A stretch of 64,000 nt of DNA from NCBI GenBank assembly GCA_913053875.1, contig CAJXGN010000007.1, positions 140,189-204,188 of the forward strand. The letters run 5' to 3'. Position numbers and translations under genes: made by a program. Within the stretch, counting starts at the first letter, position 1; each line of letters starts with the position of its first letter. This stretch comes from an uncultured Agromyces sp. GTDB lineage: Bacteria > Actinomycetota > Actinomycetes > Actinomycetales > Microbacteriaceae. Shown piece after piece: positions 46,896 to 55,939 of this stretch. The notes beneath the pieces were generated by a model. The model searched no databases. It was not told the origin of the DNA and worked only from the letters and a program-made list of their open reading frames with translations.

Positions 46896-48251
46896 CTCGG
46901 TGGTGCGGATCACGTCGGTCGCGGAGAGGTCCGACGGGGTGGGGCGAGCGGATGCCCCGGGGTCGCGTCCGCCCTCGGGGCCGGGGCGCGCGCCGGCGAC
47001 GACCGCCGCCACCGCACCCAGCGCCGCGGGCACCCCGACGAGCGCCGCGGTCGCCAGCGCGACCGGCCACCAGTCGGGCCCGACCTCGGCGAGTCGTCCG
47101 GGGCCGACGGCACCCGCCGACCACCACGCGAGCACGCCGAGCAGCACGCCCGCCACGATGCCCGCCGCCAGCCCCTCGCCGACCGTGACCGCGCCCGTCC
47201 AGAGCGCCGAACGCGGGGCGGGTCGCTGCTCGGGCCGGCCGCTCGCGCGCCTCCGGCGCCGGGCGTCGACGCTGCGGTGCACGAAGTACCCCGCCGCGAA
47301 GCCGAGCAGCACGGGCACGAGCAGCGCGAGGTAGCCGAGGCCGGGGTCGAGCTTCGGCACCGCCCCCAGCACCGGCAGGCCGGGTACCGGGCCGAGCAGC
47401 GTGCCGCCGGGCGACACCGAGGTGCCGGCGCCCAGCGCGAACCCGGGCCCCACGATCCACGACGCCGCCCAGGCCACGAGGTTCGGCAGCAGCGCGAGCT
47501 GGCCGATGGCCAGCGCGATGCCGCCGGGCACGTCCGCGCCGAGCGACTGCCAGAGGCCGGCCACGGTGGCGTAGTCGACCGCCAGGGCGACCGCGACGGC
47601 AACGGCCGCCGCTCCCACGATGCCGATCGCGGCTGCGGTACCCGCGCGCAGCGCGACCCGCACGGCGTCGCGCCACGCCGGATCGAGTGACGCGAGCCAG
47701 CCGCGCACGACGCCCGTCGTGGCATCCGTGCCCCGTGCCCCGAGCCGAGCGGCCTCGATGCCCGCACCCGCCACGCCGCCCGCGACCACCAGCAGCGCCG
47801 GCACGACCGCGGCCTGCCACGCCGACGGCACGACCCCCGGGACCCCCGCGGTGAAGGCGAGCACCGAGCCCGCCGCACCGGTGACGAGGGCCGCCGCGAC
47901 CACGCCGCTCACGGCATGCCCCGCGGTCGCCGAGCGGCGCCCGACGTGCAGCCCGGCGCCCACCGTGAGCACGGAGAACCCGAGCAGTGCGATCGTGACG
48001 TCGAACGCCGCCGCGTCGGCCGCCACGCCGAGCGATGCGGCCAGGACCGGATCGAGCACGACCGCCAGGTCGACGCCGTTGCCGACAAGCCACGCGAGGG
48101 CCGCAGCGCCCCAGTAGTCCAGCGGATCGGCGGCCATGCCCGTGCTGATCGCCCAGACCAGCGCGAGGGGCACGACCGCGAGCCCGATGCCGACGGCCGC
48201 GACGACGAACGCCTCGAGGGCGGCCAGCAGGATGGTGGTGGATCGTGACAT
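46893..48251 (-). CDS. DUF6350 / PerM-like polytopic membrane protein
   Basis: A 452-residue protein with about ten membrane segments and a Ser/Pro-rich C-terminal tail. It lies between the suc genes and purN-purH, the place held by PerM in mycobacteria and by DUF6350 proteins in many actinobacteria; PerM has been linked to cell division under stress. Here the assignment rests on topology and position rather than on catalytic motifs. A TAGGCT box (48261-48266) overlaps the stop of the preceding gene, nine bases before ATG 48251. Confidence 0.75.
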   Translation of the reverse strand: MSRSTTILLAALEAFVVAAVGIGLAVVPLALVWAISTGMAADPLDYWGAAALAWLVGNGVDLAVVLDPVLAASLGVAADAAAFDVTIALLGFSVLTVGAGLHVGRRSATAGHAVSGVVAAALVTGAAGSVLAFTAGVPGVVPSAWQAAVVPALLVVAGGVAGAGIEAARLGARGTDATTGVVRGWLASLDPAWRDAVRVALRAGTAAAIGIVGAAAVAVAVALAVDYATVAGLWQSLGADVPGGIALAIGQLALLPNLVAWAASWIVGPGFALGAGTSVSPGGTLLGPVPGLPVLGAVPKLDPGLGYLALLVPVLLGFAAGYFVHRSVDARRRRRASGRPEQRPAPRSALWTGAVTVGEGLAAGIVAGVLLGVLAWWSAGAVGPGRLAEVGPDWWPVALATAALVGVPAALGAVAAVVAGARPGPEGGRDPGASARPTPSDLSATDVIRTTE

Positions 48252-48263
48252 GCCGCGGTGAGC

Positions 48264-49715
48264 CTACCGGGCGTCGGCTCCCGTCACCGATGCATCCGCC
48301 GACGCGTCGCCGGACCCGGGCTCGGCCGGCTCACCGGCATCCGCCTCGTCGTCGAGCACCTCGTCGTCGAGATCGCCGTCGACCGCGCGCTCGTCCGCCT
48401 CGGGCAGTCGCAGCAGTTCGAGCAGCGCCAGCAGCACGAGCACGATCATGACCGTGCCGATCACGAGGCCCACCGTGACCGGGCGGGTGAACAGCACCAC
48501 GCCGGCGCCGATGACGAGCACCGCGATGCGCACGAGCAGCGCCTGCCGGTCGAGCCAGCGCCCGAACCCGCCGGTCGAGACGCCGCGCGCGAGCGCTGCC
48601 CGGCGTACGCTGCCGAAGCCCGCGGCGCCGAGCGCACGGATGCGGCCGGCCGTCTCGGAACCGCCGGAGAACCACGCGATGACCGCGACGGCGACGCCGA
48701 ACAGCGCGAGTGCGACGGCGGTCGCCGCCATGCGGTCGACGATCTGGTCGTACACCGCCTCGGCGGCACCGAGCGGCATGAGCGACGGGGAGACGCTCGC
48801 GAGGAAGTAGAGGCGCGCGATGCCGAAGCCACCGGCGAGCAGGCCCAGCGAGAGGGCGAGGCCCGCACCCGTCCAGACCAGCGCGCGCGGCCGGTTGCGC
48901 GCCGCGACGACGCCGATGACGAGCAGCCCGATCACGACCCAGGGCAGCCAGGTGCCGGCGGTGACGGCCAGCGCGTAGACGAGCTGCACGGTGATCAGCG
49001 CGTCGGCCTGCGCGATCACGATCGTGCGGTCGACCTCGGGGATCGATGCGGCGAAGCCGACGCCCGCGTCGACCAGGCGCTCCTTGACCTCGGCGATCAC
49101 CGGCGCGAGCTGGATGCCGATCTGCCCCGCCTCGTCGATGGACAGCGCCGCGTCGGGATCGCCCTGCATCGCCGCGACGAGCTGGGTGTGGCTCGAGCGC
49201 AGCGCGGTCTGGAAGACGTCGGCGAACGCCTCGGACTCGACCAGGCGTTCGACCACGGTGCCGACGAGGTTCTCGATGCCCTGCACCGCCGGGCCCTCGA
49301 GCAGCGTGAGCGCCTGCTTGGCGGCGTCCGGGATCTCGAGGTCGCGGATGCCGTCGAACACCGACCCGGTGAGGCCGGCGACGTCCACCTGCTCGAGCAC
49401 GACCGTGGTGGCCTGGTCGGCCACGTACGCCTGCACCGCGGGGTCCTCGGCGAGGGGCCCGAACGTGGCGACGAACTGGTCGGTGTCGACCAGCTGCGCG
49501 CGCGCCCAGCCGCCCAGCACGGCGACCGGCGCGAGCACGATGCCGACGACCAGCAGGATCGCCGCGACCACCGCGCGCCCGCGGCCGGAGCTGCGCCGGC
49601 GCTCGGTCGGCGCCGCGGGCGCCACGTCCTCATCGATCGAGGCGCGCAGCCGCGCGTTCTCCGCCTCGAGTTCCGCGATGCGCTCCGCGAGCGCGCGATC
49701 TGCTGCCGACGCCAT
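48264..49715 (-). CDS. Polytopic membrane protein with N-terminal coiled coil
   Basis: A 483-residue protein. Residues about 5-30 form a short coiled coil (ALAERIAELEAENARLRA), followed by a basic stretch, one membrane segment (about 50-70), a roughly 200-residue likely extracytoplasmic region, and about six further segments grouped towards the C-terminus, ending in an Asp/Glu-rich tail. No family function is recognised. ATG 49715 has GAGGG nearby, with a TAGTCT -10 candidate at 49741-49746. It probably leads a transcript into the PerM-like gene. Confidence 0.8.
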   Translation of the reverse strand: MASAADRALAERIAELEAENARLRASIDEDVAPAAPTERRRSSGRGRAVVAAILLVVGIVLAPVAVLGGWARAQLVDTDQFVATFGPLAEDPAVQAYVADQATTVVLEQVDVAGLTGSVFDGIRDLEIPDAAKQALTLLEGPAVQGIENLVGTVVERLVESEAFADVFQTALRSSHTQLVAAMQGDPDAALSIDEAGQIGIQLAPVIAEVKERLVDAGVGFAASIPEVDRTIVIAQADALITVQLVYALAVTAGTWLPWVVIGLLVIGVVAARNRPRALVWTGAGLALSLGLLAGGFGIARLYFLASVSPSLMPLGAAEAVYDQIVDRMAATAVALALFGVAVAVIAWFSGGSETAGRIRALGAAGFGSVRRAALARGVSTGGFGRWLDRQALLVRIAVLVIGAGVVLFTRPVTVGLVIGTVMIVLVLLALLELLRLPEADERAVDGDLDDEVLDDEADAGEPAEPGSGDASADASVTGADAR

Positions 49716-49794
49716 CCCCACCCTCTTCCGTCGGGCCCCAGACTAGCGAGCGCGCGCACCGCGCCGCGCGTGCACGGCGTGCAATCTTCGTGAG

Positions 49795-49813
49795 TATCCC
49801 TCATTTTGGGGTA
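49795..49813. promoter_or_regulatory. Inverted repeat upstream of SpaA-like gene (LuxR-type site?)
   Basis: TATCCC-TCATTTT-GGGGTA is an inverted repeat with one mismatch, located ahead of a TAGGCT -10 candidate (about 49836-49841) for the secreted protein. Repeats of the TACCCC / GGGGTA kind are frequent binding sites of LuxR-family regulators; the link here is only an inference. Confidence 0.3.
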
Positions 49814-49991
49814 GCGGGCGGCGGCCCTGCCGCAGTAGGCTTCGACCGTCGTGACCCGTCGGCAGATGGGCTTCCCCCGACACCCGTCGGGAGCCACATC
49901 ACTCGACCCCCTCCGGTGCCCCCACCCGGCCGCAGGATCACCCATCCGGCCTGCCCGGGCCGGGTGACGTTCCGCACCACCGGAGGCGACG

Positions 49992-51761
49992 ATGCCCTCG
50001 TCCGAGTCCACCCCACGACCCATCCCACCCGGCACCGGCAGGCGCCGCGAGCGGCGGCTCGCCGCAGCCGCCGCCGGGTTCGCCCTCATCGGCACCGCGT
50101 TCGTCGCGGGCCCCGCATTCGCGGCCCATCCGACCGTCAGCCTGCCCGGCAGCGACTTCGAGATCGACGTCGATGCGAACCTGGTCACCGACGACGCGGA
50201 TCCCTGGTTCGACTGGGACGAGGTCGACGAGACCCGCCAGCCCGACCTCGCCTCCGGCTCCGGCGACGACTCGTTCGGCCAGGGCTCGAAGGAGGACACC
50301 GCCGTGCCGACCGTCGTCGACGGCAGCATCCCGCCCAACAAGAGCGACCTGCTGAACTTCGGCGCCTACCTCGAGGAGACCGGGAGCGGCTCGTTCCTGC
50401 ACCTCTTCTGGCACCGCGTCCAGGAGCCGAGCGGCACCACGAACATGGACTTCGAGTTCAACCAGTCCGACGAGATCTCGGACAACGGGGTGACGCCCGT
50501 GCGCACCGAGGCCGACCTGCTCATCCAGTACGACCTCGCACAGGGCGGCACCAACCCCGAACTGTTCCTGGCCTACTGGCTCACCGACGCCGACTTCGAC
50601 GGCGTGGCCGTGAGCAAGGACGACTGCGTGTCGTCGAACAAGCTGCCGTGTTGGGGCCTCCGCTCCAGCCTGACGGCGTCGGGCGACGCGACCGGGTCGA
50701 TCAACACCTCGGCGATCGCCGCGGGCGCCTCCGACGGGCTCGGTGCCATCTCGCCGCGCACGTTCGGTGAGGCATCCGTCGACTTCTCCGCCATCGTCGG
50801 CACCGACGAGTGCATCTCGTTCGGCAGCGCGTACCTGAAGAGCCGGTCCTCCGACTCGTTCACCGCCGCGCTGAAGGACTTCATCGCACCCGCCGACGTC
50901 GACCTGACGAACTGCGCCCAGGTGATCATCCGCAAGCAGACGGTGCCCGACGGCGAGACACAGTCGTTCGCGTACACCACCGCGTTCGAGACCCAGGACG
51001 ACGGCACCAACCCGTCGTTCAACCTGGTCGACGACGGGTCGCAGACGTACAACAACGTCTTCTTCGGCGACGACCTCACGGTCACGGAGACGATGCCGTT
51101 GCCCACCGGTTGGGCGCTCACGTCGATCGACTGCTCGGACAGCTCCGGCGTGAACATCGACTCGACGAGCATCGGCACGGGAGTGATCCAGTTCGATCTC
51201 GACGATGCCACCGACGTCCTCGACTGCACGTACACCAACACGCTGCAGACGGGATCGATCCTCATCGAGAAGACGCGCAAGCACGCCGCAGCCGATCCGC
51301 CGTTGACCGACCCGCACGCGGGCGTGACCTTCACGGTGACCGGCGGTGACCTCACCGAGGGCATCGAAGCCGTCACCGGCGACGACGGCACCGTGTGCGT
51401 CGACGACCTCGTCATCTCGAGCGTCGCCGGGGACTACACCGTCACCGAGACGGTACCGACCGGCTACGTGAGCGACGACGAGGAGCAGGACGTCACGGTG
51501 ACGCTGGGCGACGGATGCGGCGGAGCCGACGACTCGAACACGGTGTCGTTCCACAACACGCCGCTCACCGACCTCACGGTGAGCGTCGACTCCCAGGTCG
51601 ACGGCGGCACGTTCTCGAGCATCGAGTGCGACGCGACCGTCGAGGAGCCGGACGACGCCGCGCCGGACATCCCGCTGTCGGCGATGCAGGACGACCCGAG
51701 CGTCACGATCGAGGACCTCGAGCCCGGCACCTACACCTGCGTGGTCGTGATCGACCCGTGA
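49992..51761 (+). CDS. Secreted SpaA-like (prealbumin-fold) surface protein
   Basis: A 589-residue exported protein. It has a basic N-terminus and a hydrophobic signal segment (about residues 24-43, ending near AFAAH), then an acidic, Asp/Ser-rich domain of about 250 residues, then two SpaA/Cna_B-like beta repeats (about 315-415 and 420-520, with recurring VTETVP / TVTET elements). No LPxTG sorting motif or C-terminal membrane anchor is present, so it is probably released or held by other means. GGAGG precedes ATG 49992. Function in adhesion or surface structure is inferred from the fold only. Confidence 0.82.
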   Translation: MPSSESTPRPIPPGTGRRRERRLAAAAAGFALIGTAFVAGPAFAAHPTVSLPGSDFEIDVDANLVTDDADPWFDWDEVDETRQPDLASGSGDDSFGQGSKEDTAVPTVVDGSIPPNKSDLLNFGAYLEETGSGSFLHLFWHRVQEPSGTTNMDFEFNQSDEISDNGVTPVRTEADLLIQYDLAQGGTNPELFLAYWLTDADFDGVAVSKDDCVSSNKLPCWGLRSSLTASGDATGSINTSAIAAGASDGLGAISPRTFGEASVDFSAIVGTDECISFGSAYLKSRSSDSFTAALKDFIAPADVDLTNCAQVIIRKQTVPDGETQSFAYTTAFETQDDGTNPSFNLVDDGSQTYNNVFFGDDLTVTETMPLPTGWALTSIDCSDSSGVNIDSTSIGTGVIQFDLDDATDVLDCTYTNTLQTGSILIEKTRKHAAADPPLTDPHAGVTFTVTGGDLTEGIEAVTGDDGTVCVDDLVISSVAGDYTVTETVPTGYVSDDEEQDVTVTLGDGCGGADDSNTVSFHNTPLTDLTVSVDSQVDGGTFSSIECDATVEEPDDAAPDIPLSAMQDDPSVTIEDLEPGTYTCVVVIDP

Positions 51762-51800
51762 CCGGAGGGAGCAGCGACATCGATCGCGCGTGAACGAACC

Positions 51801-51832
51801 GAGGGCCCCGCAGGCGTGCCTGCGGGGCCCTC
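51801..51832. terminator. Bidirectional terminator between SpaA-like gene and sucD
   Basis: GAGGGCCCCGCAGGC (51801-51815) pairs with GCCTGCGGGGCCCTC (51818-51832), a perfect 15-base repeat. It lies 40 bases after each convergent stop codon and suits both genes. No long T-tract. Confidence 0.8.
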
Positions 51833-51872
51833 CTCGTACGCCCCCGGGTCGGTTCACCGGGTGCGGACGGTC

Positions 51873-52775
51873 CTACAGCGCCTCGTAGACCTCGCGCAGC
51901 AGCGTGGCGGTCTCGGAGGGGGTCTTGCCGACCTTGACGCCGGCGGCCTCGAGGGCCTCCTTCTTCGCCTGGGCGGTACCGGCCGAGCCGGAGACGATGG
52001 CGCCGGCGTGGCCCATCGTCTTGCCCTCGGGCGCGGTGAAGCCGGCGACGTAGCCGACGACCGGCTTGGTCACGTTGGCCTTGATGAAGTCGGCCGCGCG
52101 CTCCTCGGCGTCGCCGCCGATCTCGCCGATCATGACGATCGCCTTCGTCTCGGGGTCGGCCTCGAACGCGGCGAGCGCGTCGATGTGCGTGGTGCCGATG
52201 ATCGGGTCGCCGCCGATGCCGATGGCGGTCGAGAACCCGAGGTCGCGCAGCTCGTACATCATCTGGTACGTGAGCGTGCCCGACTTCGAGACGAGGCCGA
52301 TCGGGCCCTTTCCGGTGATCGTGGCGGGCGTGATGCCCACGAGCGACTCGCCGGGCGTGATGACGCCCGGGCAGTTCGGCCCGATGATGCGGGTCTGCTC
52401 GCCCTTGGCCTTGTTGTAGGCCCACGCCTCGGCGGTGTCCTGCACGGGCACGCCCTCGGTGATGACCACCAGCAGGCCGATGCCCGCATCGATGGCCTCG
52501 ATCATGGCGTCCTTGGTGAACGCCGGCGGCACGAACGCGATCGAGACGTCGGCGCCGGTCTCGGCCATCGCCTCGGCGACCGAACCGTAGACGGGCAGCT
52601 CGACCGGGGCGCCCTCGGCGTCGTGGTGCAGCACCGTGGTGCCGGCCTTGCGCGCGTTCACGCCGCCGACGACCTGGGTGCCGGCCTTCAGCATGAGCGC
52701 GGTGTGCTTGGTGCCCTCGCCGCCGGTGATGCCCTGGACGATGACCTTGGAGTCCTTGTTGAGGAAGATCGACAT
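51873..52775 (-). CDS. sucD: Succinyl-CoA synthetase alpha subunit SucD
   Basis: Forms succinate and nucleoside triphosphate from succinyl-CoA with SucC in the TCA cycle. The 300-residue subunit shows the CoA-binding [12 protein letters not shown] loop at the N-terminus, [13 protein letters not shown], and the phosphorylated-His region [15 protein letters not shown] (about residue 246). ATG 52775 follows sucC by about 35 bases; the genes form an operon. Confidence 0.97.
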   Translation of the reverse strand: MSIFLNKDSKVIVQGITGGEGTKHTALMLKAGTQVVGGVNARKAGTTVLHHDAEGAPVELPVYGSVAEAMAETGADVSIAFVPPAFTKDAMIEAIDAGIGLLVVITEGVPVQDTAEAWAYNKAKGEQTRIIGPNCPGVITPGESLVGITPATITGKGPIGLVSKSGTLTYQMMYELRDLGFSTAIGIGGDPIIGTTHIDALAAFEADPETKAIVMIGEIGGDAEERAADFIKANVTKPVVGYVAGFTAPEGKTMGHAGAIVSGSAGTAQAKKEALEAAGVKVGKTPSETATLLREVYEAL

Positions 52776-52809
52776 GGTTTCGCGGTGTCCTGTTCTCTGT
52801 CGTCGAGTC

Positions 52810-53976
52810 CTAGGCGGCGTTGGCGAGCTCGGCGGCCTTGGCGGCGCCCTCGTCCATCGTCGCGGCGAGCGTGACCAGCGGGTGGTTCGCCTCGTTCAGG
52901 ATGCGGCGACCCTCCTCGACGTTGTTGCCGTCGAGGCGCACGACCAGCGGCTTGTTCGCGGTCGAGCCGAGCTCGGCGAGCGCGCCCACGATGCCCTTGG
53001 CGACCGCGTCGCACGCGGTGATGCCGCCGAAGACGTTCACGAAGACCGCCTTCACCTGCGGGTCGCCAAGGATGACGTCGAGGCCGTTGGCCATGACCTC
53101 GGCCGAGGCGCCTCCGCCGATGTCGAGGAAGTTCGCCGGCTTCACGCCGCCGTGCGCCTCGCCGGCGTAGGCGACCACGTCGAGCGTCGACATGACGAGG
53201 CCCGCGCCGTTGCCGATGATGCCTACCTCGCCGTCGAGCTTCACGTAGTTGAGGTCCTGCGCCTTGGCCTTCGCCTCGAGCGGGTCGGCCGCGGCCGCGT
53301 CCTCGAGCTCGGCGTGCATCGGGTGGCGGAACTCGGCGTTCTCGTCGAGCGAGACCTTGCCGTCGAGGGCGATGATGTCGCCCTCCTCGGTGAGCACGAG
53401 CGGGTTGACCTCGACGAGGGTCGCGTCCTCGCCGGTGTAGACCTCGTACAGCTTCACGAAGACCGGCGCGACCTTGTCGACGATCTCGGCGGGGAACTTC
53501 GCGGCGACCGCGATGGCCTTCGCCTGGTCGAGGTCGAGGCCCGTGTTCGGGTCGACCTCGATGCGCGCCAGCGCCTCGGGCTTCTCGACCGCGAGCTGCT
53601 CGATCTCCATGCCGCCCTCGAAGCTCGTGAGCGAGAGGTAGGAGCGGTTGGCGCGGTCGAGCAGCACGGAGAAGTAGTACTCCTCGGCGATGCGGGCGCC
53701 GCCGGCGACCATGACGCGCTTGACGACGTGGCCCTTGATGTCGAGGCCGAGGATGGCCTTCGCGGCCTCCTCCGCCTCGTCGGGGGTCTTCGCGACCTTG
53801 ACGCCGCCGGCCTTGCCGCGGCCGCCGATCTTCACCTGGGCCTTGACGACGACCACGCCGCCGAGCTGCTCGGCAGCGGCGCGCACCTCCTCCGGGGTAT
53901 CCGCGATGATGCCCGGCAGCACCGGCACCCCGTACTTCTCGAACACGTCTCTGGCCTGGTACTCGTAGAGATCCAC
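52810..53976 (-). CDS. sucC: Succinyl-CoA synthetase beta subunit SucC
   Basis: The 388-residue nucleotide-binding (ATP-grasp) partner of SucD. The N-terminal [16 protein letters not shown] (residues 4-19), the [19 protein letters not shown] stretch and the C-terminal [10 protein letters not shown] loop are characteristic. The start is GTG 53976 with AGGAAG six bases upstream. A TAGGCT -10 candidate at 54081-54086 would give a leader of about 100 bases, longer than for most genes here. Confidence 0.97.
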   Translation of the reverse strand: MDLYEYQARDVFEKYGVPVLPGIIADTPEEVRAAAEQLGGVVVVKAQVKIGGRGKAGGVKVAKTPDEAEEAAKAILGLDIKGHVVKRVMVAGGARIAEEYYFSVLLDRANRSYLSLTSFEGGMEIEQLAVEKPEALARIEVDPNTGLDLDQAKAIAVAAKFPAEIVDKVAPVFVKLYEVYTGEDATLVEVNPLVLTEEGDIIALDGKVSLDENAEFRHPMHAELEDAAAADPLEAKAKAQDLNYVKLDGEVGIIGNGAGLVMSTLDVVAYAGEAHGGVKPANFLDIGGGASAEVMANGLDVILGDPQVKAVFVNVFGGITACDAVAKGIVGALAELGSTANKPLVVRLDGNNVEEGRRILNEANHPLVTLAATMDEGAAKAAELANAA

Positions 53977-54163
53977 GCTGTACTTCCTATCCGCTGGTCA
54001 ACGCCTGCGTGGGGCTGGTGGGGTGATCGGCCCATGCGCCTCGAGTGACTCGACGTCGAGAGGGTTTCGGGCCAGCCAGTAGCCTACCCCTCACCCGACG
54101 GGCAGCACGAAACGTGGGGACGCAGCGGCGCGCAACCGGTGCGTGCACGATGCGCAGCGGGCG

Positions 54164-54490
54164 TCACTCGAGGTCGATGTCGGGCAGCGGATGCCCGCTC
54201 TCGGGCGCCGCACGGGCGTGGCCGTACGGCACCGCGCGCTCGCCCAGGTCGGCCACGAAGGCCTCGACATCGGGATCATCGCTGCCGTCATCGATGCGGC
54301 GCGCGAGGATCTGGCTGGCCGGCCCGATCACCGCCCGCATCGTGCCGATGCTCCCGTCGACGTCGACGATCGGCAACTCCACGTGCGCTCCCTGACGGGC
54401 GCCCGCGGCCGACGCGGCGAAGTCGAACAGTCCCACGACGGCCCGGTCGGCCATCATGAAGGAGGTTCCCCCGTACCAGACCCGGTGCAT
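54164..54490 (-). CDS. Small hypothetical protein
   Basis: About 108 residues with no membrane segment or recognised domain. Codon use (strong GC3) supports a real gene. The N-terminus MHRVWYGGTSFMMADRAV and the acidic C-terminus are the main landmarks. A GTG at 54508 is an in-frame alternative start; neither has a good ribosome binding site. It is divergent from the DUF7882-like gene and may be functionally linked to it. Confidence 0.6.
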   Translation of the reverse strand: MHRVWYGGTSFMMADRAVVGLFDFAASAAGARQGAHVELPIVDVDGSIGTMRAVIGPASQILARRIDDGSDDPDVEAFVADLGERAVPYGHARAAPESGHPLPDIDLE

Positions 54491-54609
54491 ACCGGCAGGT
54501 TGCCGCACTCCGACCGATGCGCAAAGGGGTTGCGATCACGGGGTGGTCGCGGTACATGATGGGAGACGACCGTGCGCGGGGCGCGGTCCGTTGGAGGTAC
54601 CCGAACCCC

Positions 54610-54933
54610 ATGGGCAAGCTCACCTACGACTCGACGCTCACGGTCGACTTCGACGACCGGGTGCTCGCGCACCTGCAGCTCGTCATCGGCGCGAAGCTCC
54701 GGCGGGGCGAGTCGTTCTACTTCTCGTGGCGCGACGACACGTCGATCGGCAACGGCCGGAGCGCCCTGTGGATGCATCCGTCGATCTCGCTGCACTTCAA
54801 GTTCTCCGGCGGCCGGCCGCCGTCGATCAACCGGGCCTGGATCGACGCCCTGATGTCGACGGCGAACTCGTCGAGCGGCCTGCAGATCGTGCGCGAGCCC
54901 ACCGGCAACGGTGCGGCCGAGGAGGCGAAGTGA
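54610..54933 (+). CDS. DUF7882-like small protein
   Basis: A 107-residue protein starting MGKLTYDSTLTVDFDDRVL and containing LRRGESFYFSWRDD and a WMHPSISLHF segment. These match small proteins widespread in Microbacteriaceae (DUF7882, sometimes mislabelled as DNA ligase). Function is unknown. The next gene overlaps the stop codon (GTGA), so the two are translated together. A longer frame opens at 54517 but the family begins at MGKL. Confidence 0.75.
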   Translation: MGKLTYDSTLTVDFDDRVLAHLQLVIGAKLRRGESFYFSWRDDTSIGNGRSALWMHPSISLHFKFSGGRPPSINRAWIDALMSTANSSSGLQIVREPTGNGAAEEAK

Positions 54934-55214
54934 AGCGGATCAACATCGCCTACGACGGCGCGGTCTACTCGATCGGCGAGCAGGAGTTCGCCGAGTACCG
55001 TGAGCGCATCACGGCGGCGCACGCGCAGAACGCGCCGTTCTGGCTGCGGGTCAACTACGGCGAGGGCAGGCCCCAGCCGGCGGACCTGCTGATCGCCCCG
55101 GGCATCCCCATCGCGCTCATCCCGATCGCGCCCGGGGTGGACGACCTCGACCACCCCGAGCCGGACCCGGAGGACCCGAGCGACCACGGGACCGCGCCCG
55201 ATGACGCGGACTGA
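54930..55214 (+). CDS. Small hypothetical protein, partner of DUF7882-like gene
   Basis: A 94-residue acidic protein beginning MKRINIAYDGAVYSIG and ending in an Asp/Glu/Pro-rich tail. GGAGG lies four bases before the GTG at 54930, which overlaps the TGA of the preceding gene. It overlaps the next gene by 14 bases. No known domain is recognised; the tight coupling to the DUF7882-like gene and the VIT transporter is the only clue. Confidence 0.72.
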   Translation: MKRINIAYDGAVYSIGEQEFAEYRERITAAHAQNAPFWLRVNYGEGRPQPADLLIAPGIPIALIPIAPGVDDLDHPEPDPEDPSDHGTAPDDAD

Positions 55215-55935
55215 CGGCCCGCCCGCCGAGCCCGAGCACGGCGCCGACCCGCACTCGGGCGACGTCGCATCGCGCCTGAACTGGCTGCGCGCCGGGGTGC
55301 TCGGCGCCAACGACGGCATCGTCTCGGTCGCCGCCCTCGTGGTGGGCGTCGCGGCGGCCACGACCGATACCGCGGCCATCCTCATCGCGGGCGTCGCGGC
55401 GGTGCTCGCGGGCGCGATCTCGATGGGCCTCGGCGAGTACGTGTCGGTGAACAGCCAGCGCGACACCGAGCGCGCGCTCATCGCGAAGGAACGGTGGGAG
55501 CTCGAGCACATGCCCGAGCAGGAGCTCGCCGAACTGGCCGAGCTCTACCGGGCGAAGGGACTCTCGCCCGAGACGGCCGACCGGGTCGCGCGCGAGCTCA
55601 CCGAGCACGACGCGCTCGCGGCGCACCTCGAGGTCGAGCTGCACATCGCCGAGGACGAGCTCACCAACCCGTGGCACGCCGCGGGCGCCTCGGCGCTCGC
55701 CTTCACGATCGGCGCCGTGCTGCCGATGCTGGCCATCCTGCTGCCGCCGCCCGAGTGGCGCATCCCGCTGACGTTCATCGCGGTCGTGGTCGCGCTCGCG
55801 ATCACCGGCTGGCTCAGCGCCTGGATCGGCGGCAGCCCGCGCGTGCGCGCGATCCTCCGCGTCACGATCGGCGGCGCGCTCGCGCTCGCCGTCACCTACG
55901 CGATCGGCGCGCTGCTCGGCGTCAGCGTGGCCTGA
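55201..55935 (+). CDS. VIT1/CCC1 family transporter
   Basis: A 244-residue protein with the VIT/CCC1 features: NWLRAGVLGANDGIVSVAALVVG in the first membrane segment (quoted in part as GANDGIVSVA), GEYVSVNSQRDTERA after the second, a charged cytosolic helical insert, and three further segments. The family moves Fe(II) or Mn(II) out of the cytosol or into stores. It ends four bases from the convergent helicase gene. Confidence 0.92.
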   Translation: MTRTDGPPAEPEHGADPHSGDVASRLNWLRAGVLGANDGIVSVAALVVGVAAATTDTAAILIAGVAAVLAGAISMGLGEYVSVNSQRDTERALIAKERWELEHMPEQELAELAELYRAKGLSPETADRVARELTEHDALAAHLEVELHIAEDELTNPWHAAGASALAFTIGAVLPMLAILLPPPEWRIPLTFIAVVVALAITGWLSAWIGGSPRVRAILRVTIGGALALAVTYAIGALLGVSVA

Positions 55936-55939
55936 TCCG

